Positions 33,070 through 44,272 of a DNA stretch of 64,000 nt are shown here, one piece after another (within the stretch, counting starts at the first letter, position 1; each line of letters starts with the position of its first letter). The notes under the pieces were generated by a model. The model was not told the origin of the DNA and made no database searches. It saw only the letters and a program-made list of their open reading frames with translations. This DNA is from Trigonopsis variabilis. Its lineage: Eukaryota > Ascomycota > Trigonopsidomycetes > Trigonopsidales > Trigonopsidaceae. A program made the position numbers and the translations under genes. The stretch covers positions 434,001-498,000 of the forward strand of contig PPXM03000008.1 of NCBI GenBank assembly GCA_003707065.3, given 5' to 3'.

Positions 33070-33429
33070 GGCGGTGGTAGATGGATAGAGAGGTTGTAGA
33101 GTCGTAGAGTGATGATGAGTGGTGATGAGTGGTGGATGAGCATGGCAACCAACGTAGCAGTTGGGTGGGTAGAGTGGGCAGGTGCTAGTGGTGCTAGCGG
33201 TGCTGGTGCCAGCTGTGTGCACAGTAGATCCAGTAGTGCTAGGCCCAGGTCTCGGTGCTTCCAATTGTCTACAGTACTTCCAGCAGGCTGTTCCAGCAGC
33301 CTGTTTAGGGCCTCCCTAGGCCTAGGGAGGCCTCCTACACTCCTACACCTCCTACACTCCTACACTCCTACACTCCTACTCCTCACCACACTGATTCGAA
33401 CAATATTAGATAAATACAATATCATTATA
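33070..33429. other. Spacer with a CTACACTCC minisatellite
   Basis: About 360 bases. At 33331-33383 there are some six copies of a 9-base unit CTACACTCC, next to a CCTAGG palindrome cluster (33311-33330). No gene recognised. Confidence 0.7.
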
Positions 33430-34263
33430 TCATTTCCGGAGCCTTTTGAAAAACCCCTTGCTTTTTTGGCCCGACGCCCGGCGGATCATGGGCGAGGTGG
33501 GAGCGTAGGATGGCGGGTCGCTGGGATCGCTTTTAGAATGGTTGGGCTGTATTGACGGTGCAGAGGGCGGTGGGGGCGATTGGAGGAGAGAGGGGGCGGT
33601 CGCGAAGGACGGCTCTGGAGCCAGCGCTGGCTCCAGCTCGGGCGCCAGCGCAAACGCGCCAGGCAGACGAGCAACCATGCGGTGGTAGTACCGCGCCAGG
33701 ATGCTGGCCTCAGGCACGATCTTCCACTCGACCCGGATGAGGAACTCGACCTCGAGCAGGTTCAGCTCGCCCACCGACAGACCGCCCACCTTGGCGTAGT
33801 GCGTATTTGTACAGAACGAGTCGCAGAGCTGGGGTTAGCAATCGAGCCAGCTAACTTACTCCTTTGCTGGCCACCGTGGCCGCGGTGATGAGGAACCGAT
33901 GGACGGTCAGCGAGTTGATGGTAAAGGCGGGGTACGCCGAGCAAAAGATGTCGATGAAAAAGACCATCGCCAGCAGCGACGACTTCTCGAGATAGCAGTA
34001 CTTTGCGACTCGGGCCAGGTAGTCGTGGGGGCTGATGGCAGGCGCCACTCTGCTGGTTAGCGTCGCCGATCGAGCACGTACCGGGAATGGAAGCGGGTCA
34101 GCTTGGACTGGACGAGCGGGAGATCGTCGTTGAGCTTGATGAGCTCGCTCAGCATGGACGCCACCAGGTGGATCAGGATCTTCATCTCGGTGTCCATGTA
34201 GTTTCTCGACAGCGTGATCGCGGCCCCTCCAGGGCCGGGCGAAAGACCTGCCGTTTCGGCCAT
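33430..34263 (-). CDS. Pho80-like cyclin (PCL6/PCL7/PHO80 type)
   Basis: Cyclin partner of a Pho85-type kinase, acting in phosphate or glycogen signalling (family knowledge). Three exons: 34263-34082, 34049-33860, 33828-33430; 256 aa. Introns of 32 nt (34050-34081, GTACGT...CTAACCAGCAG, phase 2) and 31 nt (33829-33859, GTAAGT...CTAACCCCAG, phase 0). Splicing restores the whole cyclin box: LTRFHSRVAPAISPHDYL, NSLTVHRFLITAATVASKG, LCDSFCTNTHYAKVGGLSV and ELNLLEVEFL. The C-terminal tail is Pro/Ala-rich and ends in basic KGFFKRLRK. I cannot decide between PHO80 and PCL6/7 by eye. Confidence 0.92.
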
Positions 34264-35313
34264 GATGCGAGCCGGACGGCAGGTATTATTGATCTAGACT
34301 GGGGGAAATGGCGGCAGACCAGCAAACGGTCGTTTTACAAGCACCTTGGATCGACTGGCGGTCGTGTCACGTTGTCAAGATGGAGCGAAACGACTGGGTA
34401 GCGCCAACAAGGCAAGCAGCCGGGAGGGGGCAGGAAGAATGGGGAGAGATGGTGTTTTCAGGGTTACGCCAAGGTGAATGTTAGAGGTGAGAGGTGAGAG
34501 GTGAGAGGTGAGAGGGTACGTGGTGGGTGGTGGGTGGTGGACGTGGAGGACGTGGAGGGCGTGGAGGGCGTGGAGGGCGTGGAGGACGGTGGACGGCAGT
34601 GGTACTTGTACAGAGTGGCTCTTGTGCGTCTGGTTACATGATTAGAATAGACTGCGCGATGCACGAGGGCTCAATGGCAAAGGCAATGCTCGAACGAATG
34701 CTCGATCGGCAATTCCGACCAGACGTCCAGGCAGCAGTCCACAGCGCAAGTGCGATCGAGGTGCGTACGACGAGGTGCGTACAGTGAGGGTACGTTGGTC
34801 CAGCACAATGTGACCTGCTTGTCAAGGCACGCTGGTGCCTCGAATAGATCCACTCCCATCCCTCTCTGCTCGAATAGATCCACCACGTCCACCACGTCCA
34901 CCACCACACCACCTCTCCTCACCATCTCCATCGCACTCATTTCTCCTTCTACAGTAGACCATCAAAACAAACATGATACATCTCAACAATCATGATACAC
35001 TCAATCGCCTTCTCTCCATGTCCACTCTGCCACCTGCCATCGCCCCTGGCATCTGATAACCGTCGCTACTGTCCACCCTCGGTCTCCTTCCACCGTCTCC
35101 TTCCACCGTCTCCACGTCCACTGCCTTCAACATCCACTCAACCATTCGTAACTCGTATCAAGCGCTGCCCTACAATCTCGTCTACTGCCACTGCCACCCT
35201 ACTGCCCCTACTGCCACCCTACTGCCACTGTGCACCTCCTACTGCTACTCCCCCTCGCCCACCTTATCGCTACCTGCAACGGTCCGAGATTACCTGCATC
35301 CCATCGTCTCCTC
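34264..35313. other. Divergent promoter region with several minisatellites
   Basis: About 1 kb between the cyclin gene and MCX1. Includes GGTGAGA and GGTGGGT runs followed by GACGTGGAGGGCGTG copies (34486-34598), CACCACGTC copies (34870-34910), CCACCGTCTCC and CTACTGCCAC copies (35070-35240). No gene recognised. Confidence 0.75.
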
Positions 35314-36926
35314 ATGCTCACCGCCAGGCCTTCCATAGGACGAGCCCTGCTCTCGACCCGGCTCCTCTTCCGCCGCCTGCATTCGGCCGCCCACTCGGAA
35401 AAACCCCCCAATCCCCGCCAGCTCAAGGCCATCTTGGACCGCTATGTCATCGGCCAGGAGCACGCCAAACGGGTCCTCTCCGTGGCCCTCTACAACCACT
35501 ACCTAAAAGTGTCCCAGATAAACTCGGCCAGGGACGCCGCCAGGCAGGAAAAGGAGGCCAGTCTCTACTCGTCTCCCCCACCGGCTCCCCAGCCGGCCGA
35601 CAGGGCCTCTGCTCCCCCTGCAGGCCACCATGCCCAGCCCCAGTCGCTGCTGGTGGACGAGACGCGGGACTTTGAATACTCCTTCCCCGCCCAGACCGCC
35701 AAAACCGCCCCTGCTGGCCTCGTCAAGGCCCCGCCTGCTGGCCAGCCGGAGCTTGTCCAGGGCAAGTCCAACATCCTCATCCTGGGCCCTTCTGGGAGCG
35801 GCAAGACCCTCCTGGCGTCGACCCTCGCGCGCTCGCTCAACCTCCCCATCGCCATCACCGACTGCACGCCCCTCACCCAGGCCGGCTACATTGGCGAGGA
35901 CGCAGACGTGTGCGTGCAGCGGCTGCTGGCAAACGCAGACTACGACGTCGATCGTGCAGGTACGTTGTGTTTGGCGCACTCTGACGCCAGAAACCGGCAT
36001 CATCGTCTTGGACGAGGGCGACAAACTCGCCCGCCAGGCCGGCCCCCACGGGGGCAAAGACGTGTCTGGAGAGGTAGGCTGGCGGACGACGTGGCTAACC
36101 CCAGGGCGTCCAGCAGTCCCTGCTCAAAATCATCGAGGGCACCACCGTCCAGTTCAGCATCAAGCCTGACCGGTCGCGGGTGCCGCCACCCGGCAGCTTT
36201 GGCGCGTCAGCCTCCTCTGGACGCGAAACGTTCACCGTAGACACATCCAACATTCTCTTCATCATGACGGGCGCCTTTGTGGGCCTCGAGAAGATCGTCG
36301 CCCGGCGGCTGAACAAGAAGGTGAGTCGCCTGACGGCTGAGCTAACGTCCTAGGGCAGGCTGGGCTTTTTAAACGCCAGCCAGGGCCCTTTGAGCACCAG
36401 CCAGGGCCCCAGACGCGACCTCGAGTCGGATCGCGACCTGGTGGCGAAAGAGGTCGACCCAAGCGACCTCATCGCCTACGGCATGATCCCTGAGCTCGTG
36501 GGCCGCCTCCCCGTGATTGCGCCCCTCAAGGCCCTCACGGAGGAGGACCTGTTTCGGATCCTGACCATCCCCCACGACGCCCTCGTGCCCCAGTTCCGCC
36601 GCAACTTCAGCTCGTTTGGCGTCGAGCTCGACTTTACGCGCGACGCGCTGCACGAGGTCGCGCGCATGGCCCTCAACGAAGGCACCGGCGCCCGCGGCCT
36701 GCGCAGCATCATGGAGAAGCTCCTCCTCGAGGTCAACTTTGAGGTGCCCGACTCGGACACCCGGTTCGTGCTCATCACGGCCGACGTGGCGAGGACGTGC
36801 AAGGCGCCCGAGCACGAGCGCGTGCGCCCGCTGTGCTTCACCGCGGACCAGAAAGGCGCGTTCCTGGCTGCCCGCGACGGCGTGCGCCAGGAGGAAGAGA
36901 GACAGGTCGCATCGGGAGCAGCATAG
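35314..36926 (+). CDS. MCX1: Mitochondrial ClpX-type AAA+ unfoldase
   Basis: Matrix unfoldase; in yeast Mcx1 activates 5-aminolevulinate synthase for haem synthesis and has no ClpP partner. Four exons: 35314-35959, 35991-36073, 36105-36320, 36354-36926; 505 aa. Three introns of 31, 31 and 33 nt with CTGACGCCAG, CTAACCCCAG and CTAACGTCCTAG ends. Motifs: presequence rich in Arg/Leu/Ser, Walker [11 protein letters not shown], pore-side [16 protein letters not shown], Walker [13 protein letters not shown] (split by intron 1), [14 protein letters not shown] and [13 protein letters not shown]. The bacterial zinc-binding domain is absent and no IGF-type ClpP-docking loop is seen, both as in yeast Mcx1. 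Start at [10 protein letters not shown], the first ATG in frame. Confidence 0.94.
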
Positions 36927-37123
36927 GTTACGAATGACGAATGGAATGAGAATCATAAAGAATCTTGGAGATTTATACTTCCATAATACTCTAAACATAT
37001 GGATCTAATGAGGAATCATCAACGCAACATAGCGTAGAGTCGTCTGGCTACGTAGCACAGCTGTAACAGTTTCTTGCGTCGATGCTATCAACATTTTGCC
37101 ATAATATTAGATACGAGGCATGC

Positions 37124-38976
<1,853 letters not shown>

Positions 38977-39501
38977 TGCGGAAGCAGAGGGTGAAGGAGA
39001 AAGGGACGGCAACGGGCCAACCAGAAGAAGGGTGGCAGCCGCAGTACACGGCGTACGCACGCGTGCTCACAAGTACCGCACTACCCTGCTCCCCGGGCCG
39101 AGCTTCCAGTAGTGGAGAGTGGAGCGTGTGGAGACTAGAGCGAGCCAAAGCTTACGTGTGGAATAGACGTCCACGGAGAGTCACGTCCACTGAGTGTTTT
39201 AGTGTAGATTTACAATTGGCTTGCGATTGCCTGTCTGTCGGGCTGGCTCGGGTGCTGGTGCTGCTGTGGTGCTGGTGCTGCTGTGGTGCTGGTGCTGCCG
39301 TGGTGCTGGTGGTGCTGGTGGTGCTGGTGGTGCTGGTGTTGCTGGCTGGTGCCTAACTGATTCCTAACTGGGTCGTTGCTGTCACAGAAAGGAGCACAAC
39401 AGAGACAACAGAAAGGAGCGCAACAGCACACAGCACAGCACAGGCAACTGCAATGACGATGAGCGACGATGAGCGAGAAACATCGTAAATCGTATACATT
39501 A
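38977..39501. other. Spacer between CTNNBL1 3' end and ATP2 promoter, with GGTGCTG repeats
   Basis: About 525 bases. From 39248 to 39350 there is a GGTGCTGCTGTGGTGCTG/GGTGCTGGT repeat (3-, 9- and 18-base periodicity). Repeats of AGCACAACAG lie near 39390-39440. No gene recognised. Confidence 0.7.
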
Positions 39502-41423
39502 TCATACATCACATTGCGTTCCGCCCACATGCTCACATAAAGTCTGCAGCAGGGCTACTTGGTCCTCCATTTCCTTGTATTCTTCACTCACCTCGAGCTT
39601 TTCTTGTTCCGTTTCCAGTTGCGGCCTGAGCTCCTCGCTCAGGTCGTGCAGGACGGTGCGGATGTCTTTGAGCGTCAGCGACCGCTTGGCGAGCTCGTCG
39701 ACGATGACCGTCTTGAGCTCGTCCTCTTCGATCACCAGCCACGCCAGGATCTGGTCGATGGTCTGCAGCGTAGACAGCCCGGCGTCCTCGAGACGCAGAT
39801 ACGAATCGGTGTCGAGAAGGGCCAGCTGGTCGCGATACTCGGCCATGTGGACGCGGGCGTCAAAGCCAGGAGCCTTTGTAGCCTCCTGGTGTTCTTTGGC
39901 GAGCTGCGCACGCTCGTCGGCCGACTGCCGTTTGATGGCCATCACGGGGCCCCAGTATCGGTCCCGCATCTCGACCACCCGGCGCGTCTTTGCAAAGTCG
40001 TCCTCAAAGAATTTCGCCACCGTCCGCAGTCGCTCGGACGTGTCGAGGGGCAGAGACCGCAGGAGGGAGCCGATGACGCCCACCAGATTCACGCTCAGCT
40101 TGAGCTTTTCGACCTTCCTGTGGGCCTTGTCGCCCAGGCTTTTCGGGGACGAGGCCTTGATGAACTGGCCGAAAATCGGGCCCAATCCGCCGCTCTCGAC
40201 GATCCGGTGACAAACGACGCCTCCACTGTACCCCCCAGCGGCGTAGTCGAGCACGGACGCTGCGCGGTAGCGCGAGACGGACCCGTGGCGGATCATAATC
40301 ACGGCCAGTTCCACTCCCTCGGCGTCGACAAACTGCTCTTTGCCCTCAGGCAGCTGCACGAGCGAGCATATAACGTCAAACAGGTTCTCCATCATCTCCT
40401 CCTCGTCGCTGCCCGTCTCGGGGTCGTCGTGGCGATACTTGGCCACCCGCTCGAGGAAAAGATCGAGCTTCGACGGGTCCTCGAGGACCCTTGCGCGGCC
40501 CAAGGCGCTCTTGACCAGCGCAATCGACAAGAGCTCGGCACAGTACTGCGTATTCGTGGTCACGGGGTACTTGATGTCTCGCAGCTGCTGGACGAGCCAT
40601 TCCGGCCACGCCGTCCTAAACAGCTCGTCTGCCATGCCTTCCGAGCCCAGGAGGTTCTCCAGCAGGCTCAGCGTGTGGTAGACATGCGATCGTTCCGACT
40701 CCTGGTCGCCCACGCGCTTGACAAAGTCCAGCAGCGCCTCCAGGCACTTTGCGTCCAACAGCGCCTTTGCCAGCAGATCGCCCGTTTCCTCCTGGGCCTG
40801 CACGTCGTCGTCGGTGAGCTCGTCGAGAAGGAGGATGGCGTCGCCGGTGATATCGCTGTTTTCGTGGTTCAGCAGGGAGATGATCGACGCGAACGAGTCC
40901 AGGCGCACCATTTCGGGATAAATGACGTCGGGATTCTCGGTCAGGGCCGACAACACCTTGATGCTTTCGTGTAATTCGGCCTCTGAATCCAGGAACTTCT
41001 CGGGCTCGTCGTAGTGCTCCGCCCGCATCCGGATGTTCTTGGACAGCGCCTTTTCAAACCGCAGCATGTTCTTGTGCAGCCATGCCACGTCGTACTGCTC
41101 CTGCACCACCGGCGCGTTCTTGTCCACAGAGTCGACGTAATCGAGAATCTCCTTTTGTTGCTCACTCAGCCCTCCCCCGTAGAACCGTTCGTCCTCCTCA
41201 TCAATTGCCTCGTGTTGTGCGCCTCGTCCTCCCTCGTCCTCCTCGTCCTCTTGCGTTTTCGACGTCTTGTACCGAGCAGCTAACGTTAGTCGACTCCCAC
41301 GCCGTACTTGCCAGCGTCGAGATCCGGGCCTTTGCGCTTCACTCCTTTGGGCGGCGGCAGTTTCTGCGGTCAGACATGCATACCATCGCAGCTTACACTA
41401 AAGAGCCCGTCAATACTGGACAT
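39502..41423 (-). CDS. CTNNBL1: Beta-catenin-like protein 1 (CTNNBL1), spliceosome-associated ARM protein
   Basis: In other eukaryotes CTNNBL1 binds Cdc5L and Prp31 and belongs to the Prp19-linked spliceosome (family knowledge). Three exons: 41423-41397 (nine codons, MSSIDGLFS), 41363-41312 and 41279-39502; 618 aa. Intron 1 is 33 nt (41364-41396, GTAAGC...CTGACCGCAG). Intron 2 is 32 nt (41280-41311) and uses a GC donor: GCAAGT...CTAACGTTAG; only that donor keeps the frame (phase 1), giving KGPDLDAARYKTSKTQ. Family features: basic start with KRK, acidic stretch, ERFYGGGLSEQQ, EKFLDSEAELHESIKVLSAL, EMMENLFDVICSLV, armadillo repeats to the C-terminus. S. cerevisiae lacks this gene; its retention fits the intron-rich genome. 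Confidence 0.9.
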
Positions 41424-41506
41424 GGCGAGCTAGTCTGGTTGGCGGTGATGGGTTGTAGCGGTTAAGGTCAAGCGTGACGCTCAGCACGATGGAGTGAACA
41501 GATTGG

Positions 41507-41590
41507 CAGAACAGCGATGCAGAACAGCGATGCAGAACAGCGATGCAGAACAGCGATGCAGAACAGCGATGCAGAACAGCGATGCAGAAC
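41507..41590 (+). repeat. 13-bp tandem repeat, six perfect copies
   Basis: CAGAACAGCGATG repeated six times without change (41507-41584), then a partial copy. Lies between the divergent... CTNNBL1 start (41423) and the 3' end of the UPF0658-like gene (41687), so close to the CTNNBL1 promoter. Perfect identity points to recent expansion. Confidence 0.95.
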
Positions 41591-41686
41591 GTGCAGACCA
41601 GATGGGCAGTATCATGTCTGATCTCTAGGCCTACGTGCGCTACGTGCGCTACGTGCCATGACGTCTTACCTATTCTATTTCCACTG

Positions 41687-42760
41687 CTACTCCAGACTCA
41701 GCGTCCGTTTGTGAGCCGTAGTCAGCGTAGACTCGAGTACCGGGGCCGAGATAAGGGTCGAGGGATGTTTCTGGACCTTGCTTAGCCACGAGCTGTCGCA
41801 TTTGGCTCCAGAACCCACCGCAAGGGACGACTGCACAAACTTGTGCCCGAGTCCATGGTTGAAGTTGGTCATGCACACGAGCAGGCTGACGAGCGTCGAG
41901 CACACAAAGGCGAGGCTGACGACGGCGATGACGGTGAGGGACTTGTGGGACTCGCGGTACTTGGGCGCCTGGCTGGGCTGGTAGATGCGCACGAGCTTGA
42001 AGAGAAAGTACGCCATGCCGAGGAGGAAGAAGACGACGGAGCCGAGGGCGGCGGGTTTGGACTCGCGGCAGACGGCGAAGCGGGCAAAGACGAGCACAAA
42101 GACGATGAGCGGCAGCGAGACGATGGTGACGGTGAACTCGGCGTCTCTGGCGTTGAGCACCACGATAGTGAACTGGACGGCAAAGCCCACAAAGTAGAAA
42201 AAGTCCAGCTTGAGGAGGGTGATGAAGAGCTCGAGGCTCTTGACCCGGTTCTGGGTCGCGCGCTCGGCCCCGTACCGCTCAAACGCGGCCCAGCCAAACT
42301 CAAAGTAGAGCCAGCGCGACGATGCCGCGATGACGAGGAACGAGACAAACAGCACGACCGGGATGGCAACCAGCTGGGGCGCGAGCATCTGCCACACGCC
42401 CTGCTCGACACCGCCTGCGCACGCGTCGCGGATCTCGAGCGCAAAGAAGGTCGCGTACGCCGCCAGCGACACGTTCAGCAGGCACATGCCCCACACCTGG
42501 ACCATGTTCTTGAGTCGCAGCGCGTCGCAGCTGAAATAGACATGGTAGAGCTCGCCAAAGCACGTCACGACGACGTAGGTCAGGACGTCCCGGCTCAGCT
42601 GGGTGTCGGCGTCGACGTGCGCGCGGTAGAAATAATATATGTTACACACCAGAACGACCACGATGAGCCCTTCTGCAATGGCGCAGCAAAGAAAGATCAC
42701 CTGGGCGATGCTCGTCTTGCATAAAACACCGTAGATCCGCGACTCTAGCGACTCGATCAT
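41687..42760 (-). CDS. Multi-pass membrane protein, UPF0658 (Golgi) family-like
   Basis: Protein of 357 aa with about seven to eight hydrophobic segments, starting IFLCCAIAEGLIVVVLVCNI and including VVLFVSFLVIAAS and LGSVVFFLLGMAYFLF. The segment DALRLKNMVQVWGMCLLN resembles the signature of the fungal UPF0658 proteins, known from fission yeast as Golgi membrane proteins of unknown function. The C-terminal about 60 residues are polar. No intron, single ATG start. S. cerevisiae lacks an obvious relative. Family call is from memory of that signature and is moderate; the membrane topology is clear. Confidence 0.7.
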   Translation of the reverse strand: MIESLESRIYGVLCKTSIAQVIFLCCAIAEGLIVVVLVCNIYYFYRAHVDADTQLSRDVLTYVVVTCFGELYHVYFSCDALRLKNMVQVWGMCLLNVSLAAYATFFALEIRDACAGGVEQGVWQMLAPQLVAIPVVLFVSFLVIAASSRWLYFEFGWAAFERYGAERATQNRVKSLELFITLLKLDFFYFVGFAVQFTIVVLNARDAEFTVTIVSLPLIVFVLVFARFAVCRESKPAALGSVVFFLLGMAYFLFKLVRIYQPSQAPKYRESHKSLTVIAVVSLAFVCSTLVSLLVCMTNFNHGLGHKFVQSSLAVGSGAKCDSSWLSKVQKHPSTLISAPVLESTLTTAHKRTLSLE

Positions 42761-43262
42761 CTGTTAGGACGTCTCCTTGACCGTCTTGTCGCTCCATTCC
42801 ATCGGTATGAAACTACCCCTGAAGCGACGCAGACTAGGTCGCAGACTAGGTCCCAGCACTAGGTCTGATTCCAGTGATTGGAGTTGGGCGGTGTAAGCGA
42901 AAAGTCCACTGGAATCAGCCTTGAAGAAGTGGTATGAGCATTAAAGAAGCGATATCACTGTTCGTGGGTATACAAGCAGACAGTATAAAGGAGACGATAT
43001 AAACAGACAGATATCTCACATCCTGCACTATGCCACTTCACCATCAGTATAACTATACCTGCACCGCACACCGCACACCTGTACCATCTTCACCAGCTCT
43101 CCAGAGTCGTCTGGCGTAGCGCGTTGGGACAGCGTGACAGCAACGCGCTACGCTACGCCTTGCTAGCTCTGCCAGCTCTGCCAGCCTTAAGCAAACTTTG
43201 TTCGTTCCAGTTCAGCGGCAAGTGACCCGTCAGCTGATAAGCCCCATCCGTCCAGACTGCCA
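42761..43262. other. Divergent promoter region between the UPF0658-like gene and PSY4
   Basis: About 500 bases. GCAGACTAGGTC is repeated near 42828-42865, CAGCTCTGC copies near 43165-43185. No gene seen. Confidence 0.5.
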
Positions 43263-43925
43263 ATGGTCGACCTCGTCTCGGTGCTGAGGGACGTGAGCAG
43301 CGGCAAGGACGTTTCGTCCCAGGATTGGCAGCAGGTTCGACCCGAGCTGGTGACCAGAATCCCCCAGGTGTGCCGATTCCTACACGCGTGCTAACCACAG
43401 ATTGTCGCCGAGTTCCCGGAATCGGTCGACGACAAGGTCGACGACGCCCTGGGCGAGATAACCGAGCACCTTCAGTCGGCGCGGTTCGAGCTGTTTCCTC
43501 CGTTTAGTATCCAGAGAGTGGCCGAGCTGGTCTTGGATCCTGAGAGCCACTACGCCTCTGCCGCCAAGTGGCTCCGCGCCTTGACCCGCTCGCTCGCCAT
43601 TGTGTCCACGACGGGCAGGTTCCCGCTCGTTTGCGACGACGGCGGCGAGCGATCGAGCCAAGGGGCATCGCTGAGCCGTAATACGCTGGAGATCGCGGTG
43701 CCCGACAGCCACAGCTCGTCTGCCGATAACTACCCCATCGCCGACAAAGACATCCCGTCTACTCTTATCCTTACGAAAATCCCCTGGCTCGAGGGCTCGG
43801 ACGAAGAAACGGCCGACGACGACCTCGGCTATGAAGACCAGCCCAAGCGAAGCCACGACGACTCCGACGAAGAACCCGCCAGCAAACGGCTCCAAGTAGA
43901 TAACGACATCGATGAAACGTTCTGA
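43263..43925 (+). CDS. PSY4: Protein phosphatase 4 regulatory subunit 2 (Psy4/PPP4R2 family)
   Basis: Regulatory subunit of the Pph3 (PP4) phosphatase, which dephosphorylates gamma-H2AX during recovery from DNA damage (family knowledge). Exons 43263-43367 and 43401-43925, 209 aa. The 33-nt intron (43368-43400, GTGTGC...CTAACCACAG, phase 0) joins VRPELVTRIPQ to IVAEFPESVD. The PP4R2 core is visible: FELFPPFSIQRVAELVLDP, then HYASAAKWLRALTRSLAIVST. The C-terminus is acidic with an NLS-like PASKRLQ. Shorter than the yeast protein but with the full core. Confidence 0.88.
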
Positions 43926-44272
43926 CGACATGAGTATTGTATGATAAGTGGTGTGGTCTGGAGTGATATGCCTAACAGCGTGGCCTTAGCCATGCACGGC
44001 TTTAGCTGTAATTTTAGATGACTGAGATTTACTTTCGCGTGTAGAGGGGAATTCTTTGTAGCGCAGTGTGATTTTTGTGTTTGTTGACAATCGTGATGAG
44101 TGGAGACAGAACGTCTAATTGATACAGCGCTACTCTTACGGCGATGTCTACTCACGTTCAACAATAAACACCATTCCACATACACTCCAACTATAAGAAG
44201 AGCCAATCCACCAGAATTACATCATACTCCACGCCTATACTCCACGCCTATACTCCACGCCTATACTCCACG
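43926..44272. other. Convergent spacer with CTATACTCCACGC repeats
   Basis: About 350 bases between PSY4 and the FLC-like gene; at 44228-44275 there are about 3.5 copies of a 13-base unit CTATACTCCACGC. No gene seen. Confidence 0.7.
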
